From a virus, in the IMG/VR virus record IMGVR_UViG_3300030104_001233, positions 1 to 60,643 of that record: a DNA stretch of 60,643 nt, one strand, 5' to 3'. Made by a program: the position numbers and the translations under genes. The notes below the pieces were generated by a model. The model saw only the letters and a program-made list of their open reading frames with translations, was not told where the DNA came from and did no database searches. Below are positions 50,130 to 58,810 of the stretch, piece after piece. Position 1 is the stretch's first letter. Each line of letters opens with the position of its first letter.

Positions 50130-51239
50130 ATGGCTACTTATGTAAATAATTTAAGACTTAAAGAAATTACTACAGGCGATGAGGACGGTACTTGGGGTAC
50201 TAGTACTAATACTAATTTAGAACTTATTGCTGATTCTCTTGGGTATAACACTCAAGATTGTTTTGGTTCAGATGGTAACCAAACGACTACTGTGGCGGAT
50301 GGTTCTGCTGATCCTGCTCGTGCGCTTTATTTTAAAGTCACTTCTACAGCAACTCTTTCTACGACTAGGGAACTTACGATAGCGCCAAATACTGTTTCGC
50401 GGGTTATGTGGATAGAGAATGCTACAACAGGCAGTCAGACCATAACCATAAAGCAGGGGTCAGGAGCTACTGTAAATATACCTACAGGGCAAACTAAAGT
50501 TCTTTACCTAGATGGAGCAGGATCAGGAGCTGCTGTTGTAGACGCTAACGCTAATGTTGCAGCCGATGGAGTTACTTCGGTAGCTGGAACTGGAACCGTT
50601 AACGGGTTGACTCTGACAGGCACAGTAACTAGTACAGGAAACTTAACGCTAGGGGGCACACTTTCGGGAGTTAGTTTAACGGCTGCTGTATCAGGCACGT
50701 TACCTGTAGCAAACGGGGGCACTGGAATTACATCTTTTGGTTCAGGAGTAGCTACGTGGATTGGCACACCTTCAAGTGCAAATTTAGCTAGTGCTGTTAC
50801 TGATGAAACTGGTTCTGGTGCATTGGTCTTTGGTACAGCCCCAACGATAACAGGCATGACTTTAGCTGGTGCGGTAACTGGTGCGGATCAGACTGTTTCG
50901 GCAATTAATCTTAAAGATTATGGTGAAGTTACTAATGCTTTAGGCAGCGTGTCAGGCAGTACAACGATTGATTTGACGGCTGGTAATTCTGTAACTGCAA
51001 CTACTGGTGGTGCAATTACTTGGACGTTTAGTAATCCTACAGCCTCAGACGAGTTGTGTGGGTTTGTACTTAAACTAGTAAACGGAGGTAGTGCAACCCA
51101 AACATGGCCTGCAAGTGTAGATTGGCCTAGTGCAACTGCACCAACATTAACAACAAGCGGCACAGACGTATTAGTTTTTATCACTTGTGATGGTGGTACG
51201 ACTTATTACGGCTTTACTGCGGGGCTAGCTCTAGCATGA
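50130..51239 (+). CDS. Tail fibre protein, 369 residues
   Basis: The N-terminus (YVNNLRLKEITTGDEDGTWG) is the anchor typical of phage tail fibres. Central repeats TLPVANGGTGITSFGSGV and TGSGALVFGTAPTITG are frequent in fibre shafts. The C-terminus (TQTWPASVDWPSATAPTL, then DVLVFITCDGGTTYYGF) resembles a terminal beta-domain. It overlaps the large receptor-binding protein gene by 4 bp, so both may form the fibre complex. Confidence 0.82.
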   Translation: MATYVNNLRLKEITTGDEDGTWGTSTNTNLELIADSLGYNTQDCFGSDGNQTTTVADGSADPARALYFKVTSTATLSTTRELTIAPNTVSRVMWIENATTGSQTITIKQGSGATVNIPTGQTKVLYLDGAGSGAAVVDANANVAADGVTSVAGTGTVNGLTLTGTVTSTGNLTLGGTLSGVSLTAAVSGTLPVANGGTGITSFGSGVATWIGTPSSANLASAVTDETGSGALVFGTAPTITGMTLAGAVTGADQTVSAINLKDYGEVTNALGSVSGSTTIDLTAGNSVTATTGGAITWTFSNPTASDELCGFVLKLVNGGSATQTWPASVDWPSATAPTLTTSGTDVLVFITCDGGTTYYGFTAGLALA

Positions 51240-53200
51240 CCAATATTCGTAACGCTTTAATGCAAGCTGCTGGTTCTTCCGGTGGTGATAAGGTTTATGT
51301 AGAAGATGTATTTTCTACTTATTTGCTCAATGGAACAGAGGCTGAATCTGGGTCTTCTGTAACAGGTATAGTTAATGGAGTTGATTTAGATGATAAAGGT
51401 GGTCTAGTTTGGATAAAAAGACGGGACGCTACAGCAGATCATCGTCTTTTTGATACTGTAAATGTCCCTAACAAGTTTTTAGAATCAAATACAACTGATG
51501 CTTTGTTTACTAACTCGTACTGGTCTACAACTAATGTCAATGGCTTTAACAGTAATGGTTTTGATTTTATCGGAGAAAACACTTCAGGAATTAAATTTGC
51601 TTCTTGGACATTTGCCAAACAACCGGGATTTTTTGATGTTGTCACTTATACGGGAACAGGTAGTAGCAAAACTGTAAGTCATAACTTAGGTTGTGTTCCC
51701 GGCATGATTATCGTGAAGATGACAACTACGGCAGGGTATAAATGGCGTGTATGGCACAAGTCTCTCGGAAATAATATGGCTCTTTGCCTAAACGACAATA
51801 GCGCAGAAAGTGATGATGGTGGCGGCGGTGGAGGTTGGTGGAATAATACACCACCAACGTCAAGCGTTTTTAGTGTCGGTACTTATGGGCAGGTTAATAA
51901 TAATGGCGATACTTTTGTTGCCTATCTTTTTGCTGATGGTGATAATTCAGACGCACAAATTTTTGGTGATAATTCTGATGAACAAATTATAAAATGTGGT
52001 ACTTATAATGGTAATAGCACAATACCTTATACAGTAGATTTAGGGTTTGAACCACAATGGTTATTGATTAAACGAACAGATTCGGGCAGTGCAGATGATT
52101 GGATGATTGTAGATAACATGAGAGGTCAAGCGATTGACGATTTACATATATTAGAACCAAACAACTCTGATGCTGAAAATGCTACATCTTTTAATTGTTT
52201 TCCGGCAGCTAATGGGTTCACTATAAATACTAATGTTGGTCAATTTAATGGAAATGGAGCACCTTACATTTACGTCGCAATACGTCGTGGACCTATGAAA
52301 GAACCTTCTGCGGGCACTGATGTTTTAGGACTCGACGCTTCTTCCGCAAGCTCCTATGAGTCACCTTTTTTTCAAGGCAACAATGTTGTCGATCATGCCT
52401 TTTGGCGAACTTCTACTGGTGGCACTAATTATGTAAATCCCCGGCTGCTATCACAGCAATTTATGCAGGCTCAAGCAAAATCAGCAGCGGGAAACAACCA
52501 AGATGCTCTTTTTGATTTTATGAATGGCTTCTATGATTTGGGTTCTGGCACCGCCCCCGGCTATTACGCATCAATGTTTACACGATATCCAAAAGTATTT
52601 GATGTGGCTGTTTATATAGGAACAGGATCAAACACGACTCATGCTCATAATCTTGGCGTTGTTCCAGAAATGATGATAATCAAACAAACAGATAATGCCG
52701 ATTATGGATGGTTTGTTTATGAGTCAAATGGAGGAAAAGACAAATATATGTATTTAGATGGTGTTGATCAACAAAACACAAGTTCTAATATTTTTGGAAG
52801 TACTCCTACTGCTACGAACATAGTTGCAAATCCAACTAATAATTATATCAATGCAAGCGGTGTACCTCATTTAGCCTTACTTTTCGCCTCATTAACCGGA
52901 ATATCGAAAGTAGGTACATATACAGGTACAGGGAGTGATTTAAATGTAACTGGTCTAGGTGCTGCCGTAAGATGGGTAATGATTAAGCGCACTGATAGCA
53001 GTGGTGATTGGTATGTTTTCGATACCCTAAGAGGTATTGTTGCAGGAAATGATGATTATTTTTTGATGAATACTACTGGTGCTGATGTGACAAATACAGA
53101 TTACATAGACCCTCATAGTTCAGGATTTACAGTTACCTCTAATGCCTCCTCAACTATAAATGTTTCTGGTGGCACATATGTTTATTTAGCTTTTGCGTAG
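51236..53200 (+). CDS. Large fibre / receptor-binding protein with three repeated domains, 654 residues
   Basis: Three copies of a domain built from 'VxTYTGTGSxKTVxHNLGxVPxMIIVK' followed by a strand with W-x-V (about 134-240, 240-350 and 455-650, the last split into two parts). This DUF7483-like layout is common in marine phage fibres. A Gly/Trp loop (DDGGGGGGWWNN) stands out near residue 195. Probably binds the host surface. The tail-fibre chaperone follows directly. Confidence 0.78.
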   Translation: MTNIRNALMQAAGSSGGDKVYVEDVFSTYLLNGTEAESGSSVTGIVNGVDLDDKGGLVWIKRRDATADHRLFDTVNVPNKFLESNTTDALFTNSYWSTTNVNGFNSNGFDFIGENTSGIKFASWTFAKQPGFFDVVTYTGTGSSKTVSHNLGCVPGMIIVKMTTTAGYKWRVWHKSLGNNMALCLNDNSAESDDGGGGGGWWNNTPPTSSVFSVGTYGQVNNNGDTFVAYLFADGDNSDAQIFGDNSDEQIIKCGTYNGNSTIPYTVDLGFEPQWLLIKRTDSGSADDWMIVDNMRGQAIDDLHILEPNNSDAENATSFNCFPAANGFTINTNVGQFNGNGAPYIYVAIRRGPMKEPSAGTDVLGLDASSASSYESPFFQGNNVVDHAFWRTSTGGTNYVNPRLLSQQFMQAQAKSAAGNNQDALFDFMNGFYDLGSGTAPGYYASMFTRYPKVFDVAVYIGTGSNTTHAHNLGVVPEMMIIKQTDNADYGWFVYESNGGKDKYMYLDGVDQQNTSSNIFGSTPTATNIVANPTNNYINASGVPHLALLFASLTGISKVGTYTGTGSDLNVTGLGAAVRWVMIKRTDSSGDWYVFDTLRGIVAGNDDYFLMNTTGADVTNTDYIDPHSSGFTVTSNASSTINVSGGTYVYLAFA

Positions 53201-53209
53201 GAGACAACA

Positions 53210-53710
53210 ATGAGCGAATACAGACTTAAAGCAGATGGAAGCGTAAAAACAAAAAGCGAAGTTGTTGCGCTGAATTCTAATACTTCTATTCCTAAAGTTT
53301 GGACTGACCAAGTTTGTGAGGACTTAGGTATAGACGTAGTGTTTGAAACTCCAAAGCCTACAAGCTCTGAGCCTTATAAGCATTATGTACGCAATGGTGT
53401 TGAGCAAAATTCTAAAGAACAGTGGGTACAGGCGTGGGTTGAGCAAGATATGTTTGAAGATACTACTGTTGATGACGTAACAACAACTAAAGCAGAACAT
53501 GAAGCAGCTTATCAGGCGATGGTAGATGCTAATGCAGCAAAGGCAGTTAGGTCTAGGCGTGATGGCTTATTAGCTGAAACAGACTTTTATGCCTTGTCTG
53601 ACGTGACTATGACGGATGCTATGACAACCTATAGGCAAGCATTAAGAGACATAACTGCACATAGTAATTTCCCCCATAATTTAACTGATGATTGGCCTGA
53701 AAAGCCATGA
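53210..53710 (+). CDS. Tail-fibre assembly chaperone-like protein, 166 residues
   Basis: The C-terminus has the hallmark RSRRDGLLAETDFYALSD followed by MTDAMTTYRQALRDIT and a NFP...DWPEKP end, as in phage tail assembly chaperones (Phage_tail_APC). The N-terminal part is fibre-type specific. It follows the fibre gene by 9 bp and presumably helps it fold; whether it stays in the virion is unknown. Confidence 0.85.
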   Translation: MSEYRLKADGSVKTKSEVVALNSNTSIPKVWTDQVCEDLGIDVVFETPKPTSSEPYKHYVRNGVEQNSKEQWVQAWVEQDMFEDTTVDDVTTTKAEHEAAYQAMVDANAAKAVRSRRDGLLAETDFYALSDVTMTDAMTTYRQALRDITAHSNFPHNLTDDWPEKP

Positions 53711-53713
53711 GTT

Positions 53714-53908
53714 ATGGTTTTATTTATATTAATTGTAAGTATTGGGGGGCAAGATGTATCGCGTTCTTGCGAACAGGCGTTGTGTTTTAAGGATATTGAT
53801 AGGTGTCTTTACTTTGCCGAGCGATTGAACCAACAACCTAATACTCCAGATTTAAAAGCTCATTGTCAGCATATAAATGCAGACGAAGATAGCAGGTGGT
53901 ACAAATGA
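53714..53908 (+). CDS. Small Cys-containing secreted-like protein, 64 residues
   Basis: A short hydrophobic N-terminus (MVLFILIVSIGG) could be a signal or anchor. Then four Cys (CEQALCFKDIDRC...HC) that could form two disulphides. The DIDRCLYFAERLNQQ motif recurs in marine phages near lysis genes. Its place before the membrane and lysis genes fits a periplasmic role. Confidence 0.65.
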   Translation: MVLFILIVSIGGQDVSRSCEQALCFKDIDRCLYFAERLNQQPNTPDLKAHCQHINADEDSRWYK

Positions 53909-54393
53909 TCGGTGAAGCGTTATTAGCAATAAAAGCCTTAGACTCTGCGTTTGTCGTTGTACAGGGCGCTATTGCTAAGAAGAAAGAAGTTGAAGACATG
54001 GCCGGTGAAGTTGGGCGCTTCTTCACGGCCAAGAAAAAAGTTGAGGAGCATATACAAAAAGCTCGTCAGGCTGGTACTGATGACTTGATGGTAGGTTCTG
54101 CGCTTGAAGAAGCGATTACCATTGATCAGCAAGAAGAGCGTATCGAGAAAATGATGAAGAAAGTGGGGGACTATTACTCCCGCAAAGGTCAAACGCATCG
54201 TTGGGTCAAGATTAAAAAAGAAGCGGTAAAAATAGAAAAGAAACGGGAAGTTAAAAGAAAACAAAAAGCCGCCGCAGAAAAAGCAGAAGATATTTTAATA
54301 CACGATTTAGCAGTAATGTTTGCGTGGATTATAGGGGCGGTTATTTTTATCTTTGGTGCAATATTTTTAATTTTTGGAATAGGTGGCGAGTAA
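53905..54393 (+). CDS. Membrane-anchored helical protein, 162 residues
   Basis: Long charged helices (residues ~25-125) are followed by a C-terminal hydrophobic helix (LAVMFAWIIGAVIFIFGAIF). The soluble part has hydrophobic patches typical of coiled coils. ATG 53905 is chosen over the GTG three codons upstream. It might be a lysis-related membrane protein or an internal virion protein; unresolved. Confidence 0.65.
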   Translation: MIGEALLAIKALDSAFVVVQGAIAKKKEVEDMAGEVGRFFTAKKKVEEHIQKARQAGTDDLMVGSALEEAITIDQQEERIEKMMKKVGDYYSRKGQTHRWVKIKKEAVKIEKKREVKRKQKAAAEKAEDILIHDLAVMFAWIIGAVIFIFGAIFLIFGIGGE

Positions 54394-55133
54394 TGAAACT
54401 AGACCCCGTTTTACTTAATATGGCGTGTAGTTGGACGATGAAAGCCTACAATGATGAAAACAAAGATTCTATAAAGATAGAAAGTAAACTTACTTCTACT
54501 ACAGTCTATGTAGCAAAACGTAAATCCATAGACATCATAGCGTTTCGTGGGACGCAACAGGGGCGTGACTGGCTTACCGATGCGTTAGTAGTACCAGTAC
54601 CTTACGTAGGTAGGTTGTGCCACGGCGGGTTTACCGCAGCTCATGCCTCTGTTTGGGGTAAAGTCAAGAAGCACCTAGACATGAAGAAGCGCACTTTAAT
54701 ATGTGGGCACAGTCTTGGTGGAGCGTTAGCAGAGCTAACTGCGGCTAAATTGTGGAAAAAACATCCTAATATCAATCTGATAACCTTTGGTAAACCTAAT
54801 GTGTTCTTCAAAGGGTTCAAGCGTCCTATGAAACTGGATAACCAGATTTCTTGCGTGCAAGGTTCCGATATGGTGGCACGCATACCACGCCTTTGCTATG
54901 GCCCCTCTAGGTCGCAGACTATGCTGTACTTTGCTAACTCCATGCAAGATTACATAAACCCTTCAAAAGAAGTTAGGAAGGAAGACAGAAGCCTGAAAGA
55001 TGCTATCTCTGACCATTTTATGGAAGGGTATAAAGAACGACTAGGTGTATTCTTAGATGCCCAAGACAAAATACTTAATCCAGAAGAACTTAAAGAACTC
55101 AACAAAATGATTGACGAGGTTGAAAATGCTTAG
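54393..55133 (+). CDS. Class 3 lipase-like alpha/beta-hydrolase, 246 residues
   Basis: A lipase/esterase of the class 3 family: nucleophile elbow GHSLGG (Ser107), then IAFRGTQQGRDW upstream (oxyanion region), TFGKPNVF, GSDMVARIP (Asp159) and a His near SDHF (His208) as the likely triad. Start is ATG 54393 through a TAATG junction. Phage lipases are uncommon; position among lysis genes suggests action on host envelope lipids. No signal peptide is seen. Confidence 0.85.
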   Translation: MKLDPVLLNMACSWTMKAYNDENKDSIKIESKLTSTTVYVAKRKSIDIIAFRGTQQGRDWLTDALVVPVPYVGRLCHGGFTAAHASVWGKVKKHLDMKKRTLICGHSLGGALAELTAAKLWKKHPNINLITFGKPNVFFKGFKRPMKLDNQISCVQGSDMVARIPRLCYGPSRSQTMLYFANSMQDYINPSKEVRKEDRSLKDAISDHFMEGYKERLGVFLDAQDKILNPEELKELNKMIDEVENA

Positions 55134-55335
55134 AATCGCTGCGTTATGTGTACTAATGGCGGGATGCTCTGTATCCGAGGAAATGATAGCCAACAAGGAA
55201 TTGTACTGCTCTGGTGTCTACAAAGGCATACGAGCTGTAGGGCGTGTCACCACTGAGGTTACAACAGGCATCCGAATCCCAGACGTTTGTGATACGATTG
55301 ACGAGATCGTGGAGGAAGACTCCACGGGAAAGTAA
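55126..55335 (+). CDS. Small lipoprotein, 69 residues
   Basis: A typical lipoprotein signal: MLRIAALCVLMAGC, with the lipobox LMAGC whose Cys would be lipidated. The mature part is short with two further Cys. The start at 55126 overlaps the lipase gene by 8 bp. It might be an outer-membrane lysis component (spanin-like), but it is not proline-rich like Rz1. No partner with Rz features was found. Confidence 0.75.
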   Translation: MLRIAALCVLMAGCSVSEEMIANKELYCSGVYKGIRAVGRVTTEVTTGIRIPDVCDTIDEIVEEDSTGK

Positions 55336-55378
55336 TTAACGAACTAGAGGCACTGATTAAAGTGTATTTACTACTACA

Positions 55379-55846
55379 ATGAAATTAGGTGGATTACTCA
55401 AGTCTCTTGCCCCTACTATAGCCAGTGCAGCAGGTGGGCCTATGGCGGGTATGGCAGTCAAAATGGCTGCACAAAAACTAGGCGTACCCGAAGCTACTGC
55501 TAACGAAATAGAAGACTTAATCGAGCGAGAACCAGAAAAAGCGGTGCTTCTCAAGGAAGCAGACAATGACTTTAAAGACCGTATACGAGAAATGGAAATT
55601 GATCTGGAGTCATTTAAAACCGAAGTAGAAGACAGGCAACACGCGAGAGAAACTTTCAAAAACGATTGGACACCAAAAGTGTTTGGGATATTGGCGTTAC
55701 TGTTATACGGAGCCTATGTAATGGCTGTAACTATTATGCCTCACGATCAAAATGACGAAACCATAATTAGCTTGGTGTTGGGCCAGCTATCAGGGATTCT
55801 GGGGACTATGGCAGCTTTTTGGTTCTCTGGGTCTAGTACGAAATGA
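55379..55846 (+). CDS. Holin-like membrane protein, 155 residues
   Basis: An amphipathic N-terminus (MKLGGLLKSLAPTIASAAGG), a charged central helix, and a C-terminal region with two hydrophobic segments (VFGILALLLYGAYVMAVTI; LGQLSGILGTMAAFWF), preceding the lysozyme by a 4-bp overlap. This is the expected arrangement of a holin with its endolysin. Classification is by topology and position. Confidence 0.75.
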   Translation: MKLGGLLKSLAPTIASAAGGPMAGMAVKMAAQKLGVPEATANEIEDLIEREPEKAVLLKEADNDFKDRIREMEIDLESFKTEVEDRQHARETFKNDWTPKVFGILALLLYGAYVMAVTIMPHDQNDETIISLVLGQLSGILGTMAAFWFSGSSTK

Positions 55847-56277
55847 GTAACATGAAAAAATTAATTGCCATGTTAAAGCGCCATGAAGGTGTAGAAACTC
55901 ATGCTTATGAGTGTTCTGAAGGAAAGATTACTGTTGGGGTAGGTAGGAATATCGACCAACGGGGCGGCATGGGTTTGTCTGAAGATGAAGTAGAATATTT
56001 ACTTGAGAACGATATTGAACGTGTTATCAAGGAGTTAGCAGAAGAGTACGCTTGGTTTAATGCGTTAGACGATGTACGAAAAGATGCAATGATTGATATT
56101 AGCTTTAATCTTGGAGCAACAAGATTGAGAGGTTTTAAACGTGCTCTGGCTGCTATGGAAGATGGAGACTATAAGGTAGCTGCTACCGAGTTCCTAGACT
56201 CACGTTGGGCTAAACAAGTGGGTGGTAGAGCGTTAGAGCTTACCGACTTAATCAAAACAGGCGAGTATGTAGAGTAA
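55843..56277 (+). CDS. Endolysin, GH24 lysozyme, 144 residues
   Basis: T4-lysozyme-like: catalytic Glu15 in KRHEG, then AYECSEGKITVGVG in which Cys24 occupies the place of T4 Asp20 and Thr30 the place of Thr26. In T4, the Asp20-to-Cys change is known to leave activity, and many phage GH24 enzymes have Cys here. It cleaves the MurNAc-GlcNAc bond. No signal peptide: release needs the holin. Overlaps the next start by TAATG. Confidence 0.92.
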   Translation: MSNMKKLIAMLKRHEGVETHAYECSEGKITVGVGRNIDQRGGMGLSEDEVEYLLENDIERVIKELAEEYAWFNALDDVRKDAMIDISFNLGATRLRGFKRALAAMEDGDYKVAATEFLDSRWAKQVGGRALELTDLIKTGEYVE

Positions 56278-58166
56278 TGCCTTACAAAAAAGTACAGTTT
56301 AAGGCAGGAGTAGACCGAGAAAACACCCGTTATGCGGCTGAAGGTTCTTGGTACGAAACTGAAAAGGTGCGGTTTAGAAGGGGGTTGCCTCAAAAGATAG
56401 GTGGTTGGGAGCGACTGTCTGCTAATACTTACCTAGGAGTAGCGCGTTCTCTACATAACTGGGCTACTTTGAGTCTTCAGAATCTTGTCTCTGTAGGTAC
56501 TAATCTTAAATACTACATAGAGAAAGGCGGGGCTTATAACGACATTACCCCTATTAGAGCTACCACAGCAGCAGGAGATGTTACTTTTGCGGCTGTGAAC
56601 GGCGATGCAACTATTACTATTACGGATACTGCACATGGAGCGGTTGTTAACGATTTTGTTACTTTTAGCGGTGCTGTTTCTCTGGGGGGAAATATTACTG
56701 CTGCTGTTCTGAACCAAGAGTATCAGATAGCAACTAAAGTAAATGACAATTCTTACACCATAGAGGCTAAAGATACCTCTGGTAGTACAGTTACCGCTTC
56801 TGCGGGGGACTCAGGTAATGGAGGGTCTAGCACTGTAGGTACTTATCAGATTAATACCGGAAACGAAATAGAAGTTCCGTTTACTGGTTGGGGCGCAGGT
56901 ACATGGAGTTCAGGTACATGGGGTACAGGTGGCACTACCCTTGCGGGAATGCGTTTGTATAGTCAGGCTAATTTTGGAGAAGATTTATTTTTCTTACATC
57001 GTAACGGAGCTTTATTTTACTGGGATGCAAGTAACGGCGTTACTACAAGAGGGGTGTTAGTAAGTTCACTAGGAGGTGCAGCGCAAGTGCCTACTGTGGC
57101 TAACATTGCCTTCGTATCAGATGTATTCAGGTTTGCTTTTTGTTTTGGCGTAAATGCTGTAGGTAGTTCTGCTTTAGACCCTATGCTTTTACGGTGGTCT
57201 GACCAAGAAGATATTGCTGATTGGAACCCTACCGCTACTAATCAAGCGGGAAGCCTTAGTCTTTCTGAAGGCACAGAAATAGTACAAGCTATACAGGCAC
57301 GTCAGGAAGTATTGGTATGGACTGACGCGGCTATGTACGGCCTACAGTATCTAGGTGCTCCCTTAGTGTGGGGTGCAACGTTACTGGGGTCTAACACTAC
57401 CATAGCCAGCCCTAATGCCGCCGTCTACTCTAACAATATTGCCTACTGGATGGGTACAAGCAAGTTTTACTATTATGATGGTACGGTCAAGACACTACCT
57501 TGTTCGGTACGCAGTTACGTATTTGATGATTTTAACAGTGACCAAGCCCAACAGGTTATCTGTGGGTCAAACGAAGAGTTCGATGAGATATGGTGGTTTT
57601 ACTGCTCTTCTGGGGTGACTCGTAATGACCGCTATGTTGTGTATAACTATGTGGAAAACATCTGGTACTACGGTACGTTATCACGTTCAGCGTGGATGGA
57701 CTCTGACTTACGGGATTTCCCAATGGCTGCTACGTTTGATGGCAAATTAATCAACCAAGAGAAAGGCGTGGATGATAACGAAACAGGTACTCCAGCAGCT
57801 ATAACAGCTAGCATTACTTCTTCCCAGTTTGATTTGGATGATGGTGACAGATTTATGTTAATAAACAAGATGTTACCTGACTTGACCTTTGAAGGTTCTA
57901 CCGCAGGTTCTCCCAGTGCCACGGTTAGTTTACTGCCGTTACAGGATTCTGGGTCTGGTTATTATAGCCCTGCTTCAGTAGGAGGTAACGACAGCGCGGC
58001 TGTTACCCGTACAGCTACAACACCAATAGAGGCTTTTACTGGCATAGTGGATACGCGAGTACGGGGTAGGCAGATGTCGTTTAAGTTAGAGTCTACAGCG
58101 GCTGGGGTTACTTGGAAACTAGGCGTACCGCGTTTGCAGATGCGTCCTGACGGCAGGAGGGGATAG
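56277..58166 (+). CDS. Tail nozzle-like protein (P22 gp10-like), 629 residues
   Basis: A long beta-rich protein: YKKVQFKAGVDRENTRYAA and EKVRFRRGLPQKIGGWERL at the start, many WD- or propeller-like strands, and a C-terminal domain (RVRGRQMSFKLES...LGVPRLQMRPDGRRG). This layout is that of P22 gp10/T7 gp12-like nozzle proteins of marine podoviruses. Residues ~95-190 hold an Ig-like or beta-sandwich insertion. It completes the short tail. Confidence 0.78.
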   Translation: MPYKKVQFKAGVDRENTRYAAEGSWYETEKVRFRRGLPQKIGGWERLSANTYLGVARSLHNWATLSLQNLVSVGTNLKYYIEKGGAYNDITPIRATTAAGDVTFAAVNGDATITITDTAHGAVVNDFVTFSGAVSLGGNITAAVLNQEYQIATKVNDNSYTIEAKDTSGSTVTASAGDSGNGGSSTVGTYQINTGNEIEVPFTGWGAGTWSSGTWGTGGTTLAGMRLYSQANFGEDLFFLHRNGALFYWDASNGVTTRGVLVSSLGGAAQVPTVANIAFVSDVFRFAFCFGVNAVGSSALDPMLLRWSDQEDIADWNPTATNQAGSLSLSEGTEIVQAIQARQEVLVWTDAAMYGLQYLGAPLVWGATLLGSNTTIASPNAAVYSNNIAYWMGTSKFYYYDGTVKTLPCSVRSYVFDDFNSDQAQQVICGSNEEFDEIWWFYCSSGVTRNDRYVVYNYVENIWYYGTLSRSAWMDSDLRDFPMAATFDGKLINQEKGVDDNETGTPAAITASITSSQFDLDDGDRFMLINKMLPDLTFEGSTAGSPSATVSLLPLQDSGSGYYSPASVGGNDSAAVTRTATTPIEAFTGIVDTRVRGRQMSFKLESTAAGVTWKLGVPRLQMRPDGRRG

Positions 58167-58804
58167 TGGCTAACGATCTTATAAATCAGATTACTAACCC
58201 AGCTCTCCCCGTTGCTCCAAGGGAAACCTCTCTAAGTACTTACCTAGATGATTTAAACAACATTTTACGTTTGTTTTTCAATGGCATAACAAATACTGTA
58301 AACTTGTTGTCTGGAGATTACGGGGGTCGTTTTATTAGCACCCCCAATGGTAAGTTCTTCTCCACAGTCGATCAAAATGCAGGGTCTACGGGCACTGCAT
58401 ATGCTATACAGTTTGAAAACACGTATCTTGGCGAAGCCATGAGCGTAGCGTCTAACACCCGAATAACCCCAACTCATTCAGGGGTTTACAACTTTGAGGT
58501 GTCGGCTCAGTTAACCAGTAGTTCAGCCGCTGCCAAGACAGTTGACGTTTGGGTAAAAAGAAGTGGTACGGATGTTACTAATACTGCCAAACAGCATGTG
58601 TTGTCTGGGTCAGGTAGTATAGACGCAATTAACTATAACTTTACGATTGATGTGCAAGCAGGGCAATACATAGAGATTATGTGGGCAACTAGTGATACAG
58701 ACGTAAGCCTTAACCATCAGGCCGCTTCAAGCCCAAGACCTGTAGTACCATCAGCGATTGTGAGTGCGTTTTTAATTTCAGCACTCCCAGAAACTTTACC
58801 GTAG
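58166..58804 (+). CDS. C1q/TNF-like virion surface protein, 212 residues
   Basis: An N-terminal helix (PRETSLSTYLDDLNNILRLFF) that could anchor it, then a jelly-roll pattern (FSTVDQNAGSTGTAYAIQFE; RITPTHSGVYNFEVSAQLTS; YIEIMWATSDTDVSLNHQA) like C1q/TNF domains in phage fibres. GTG start by TAGTG coupling to the nozzle gene. Likely trimeric, surface-exposed. Role inferred. Confidence 0.75.
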   Translation: MANDLINQITNPALPVAPRETSLSTYLDDLNNILRLFFNGITNTVNLLSGDYGGRFISTPNGKFFSTVDQNAGSTGTAYAIQFENTYLGEAMSVASNTRITPTHSGVYNFEVSAQLTSSSAAAKTVDVWVKRSGTDVTNTAKQHVLSGSGSIDAINYNFTIDVQAGQYIEIMWATSDTDVSLNHQAASSPRPVVPSAIVSAFLISALPETLP

Positions 58805-58810
58805 GTAGAT

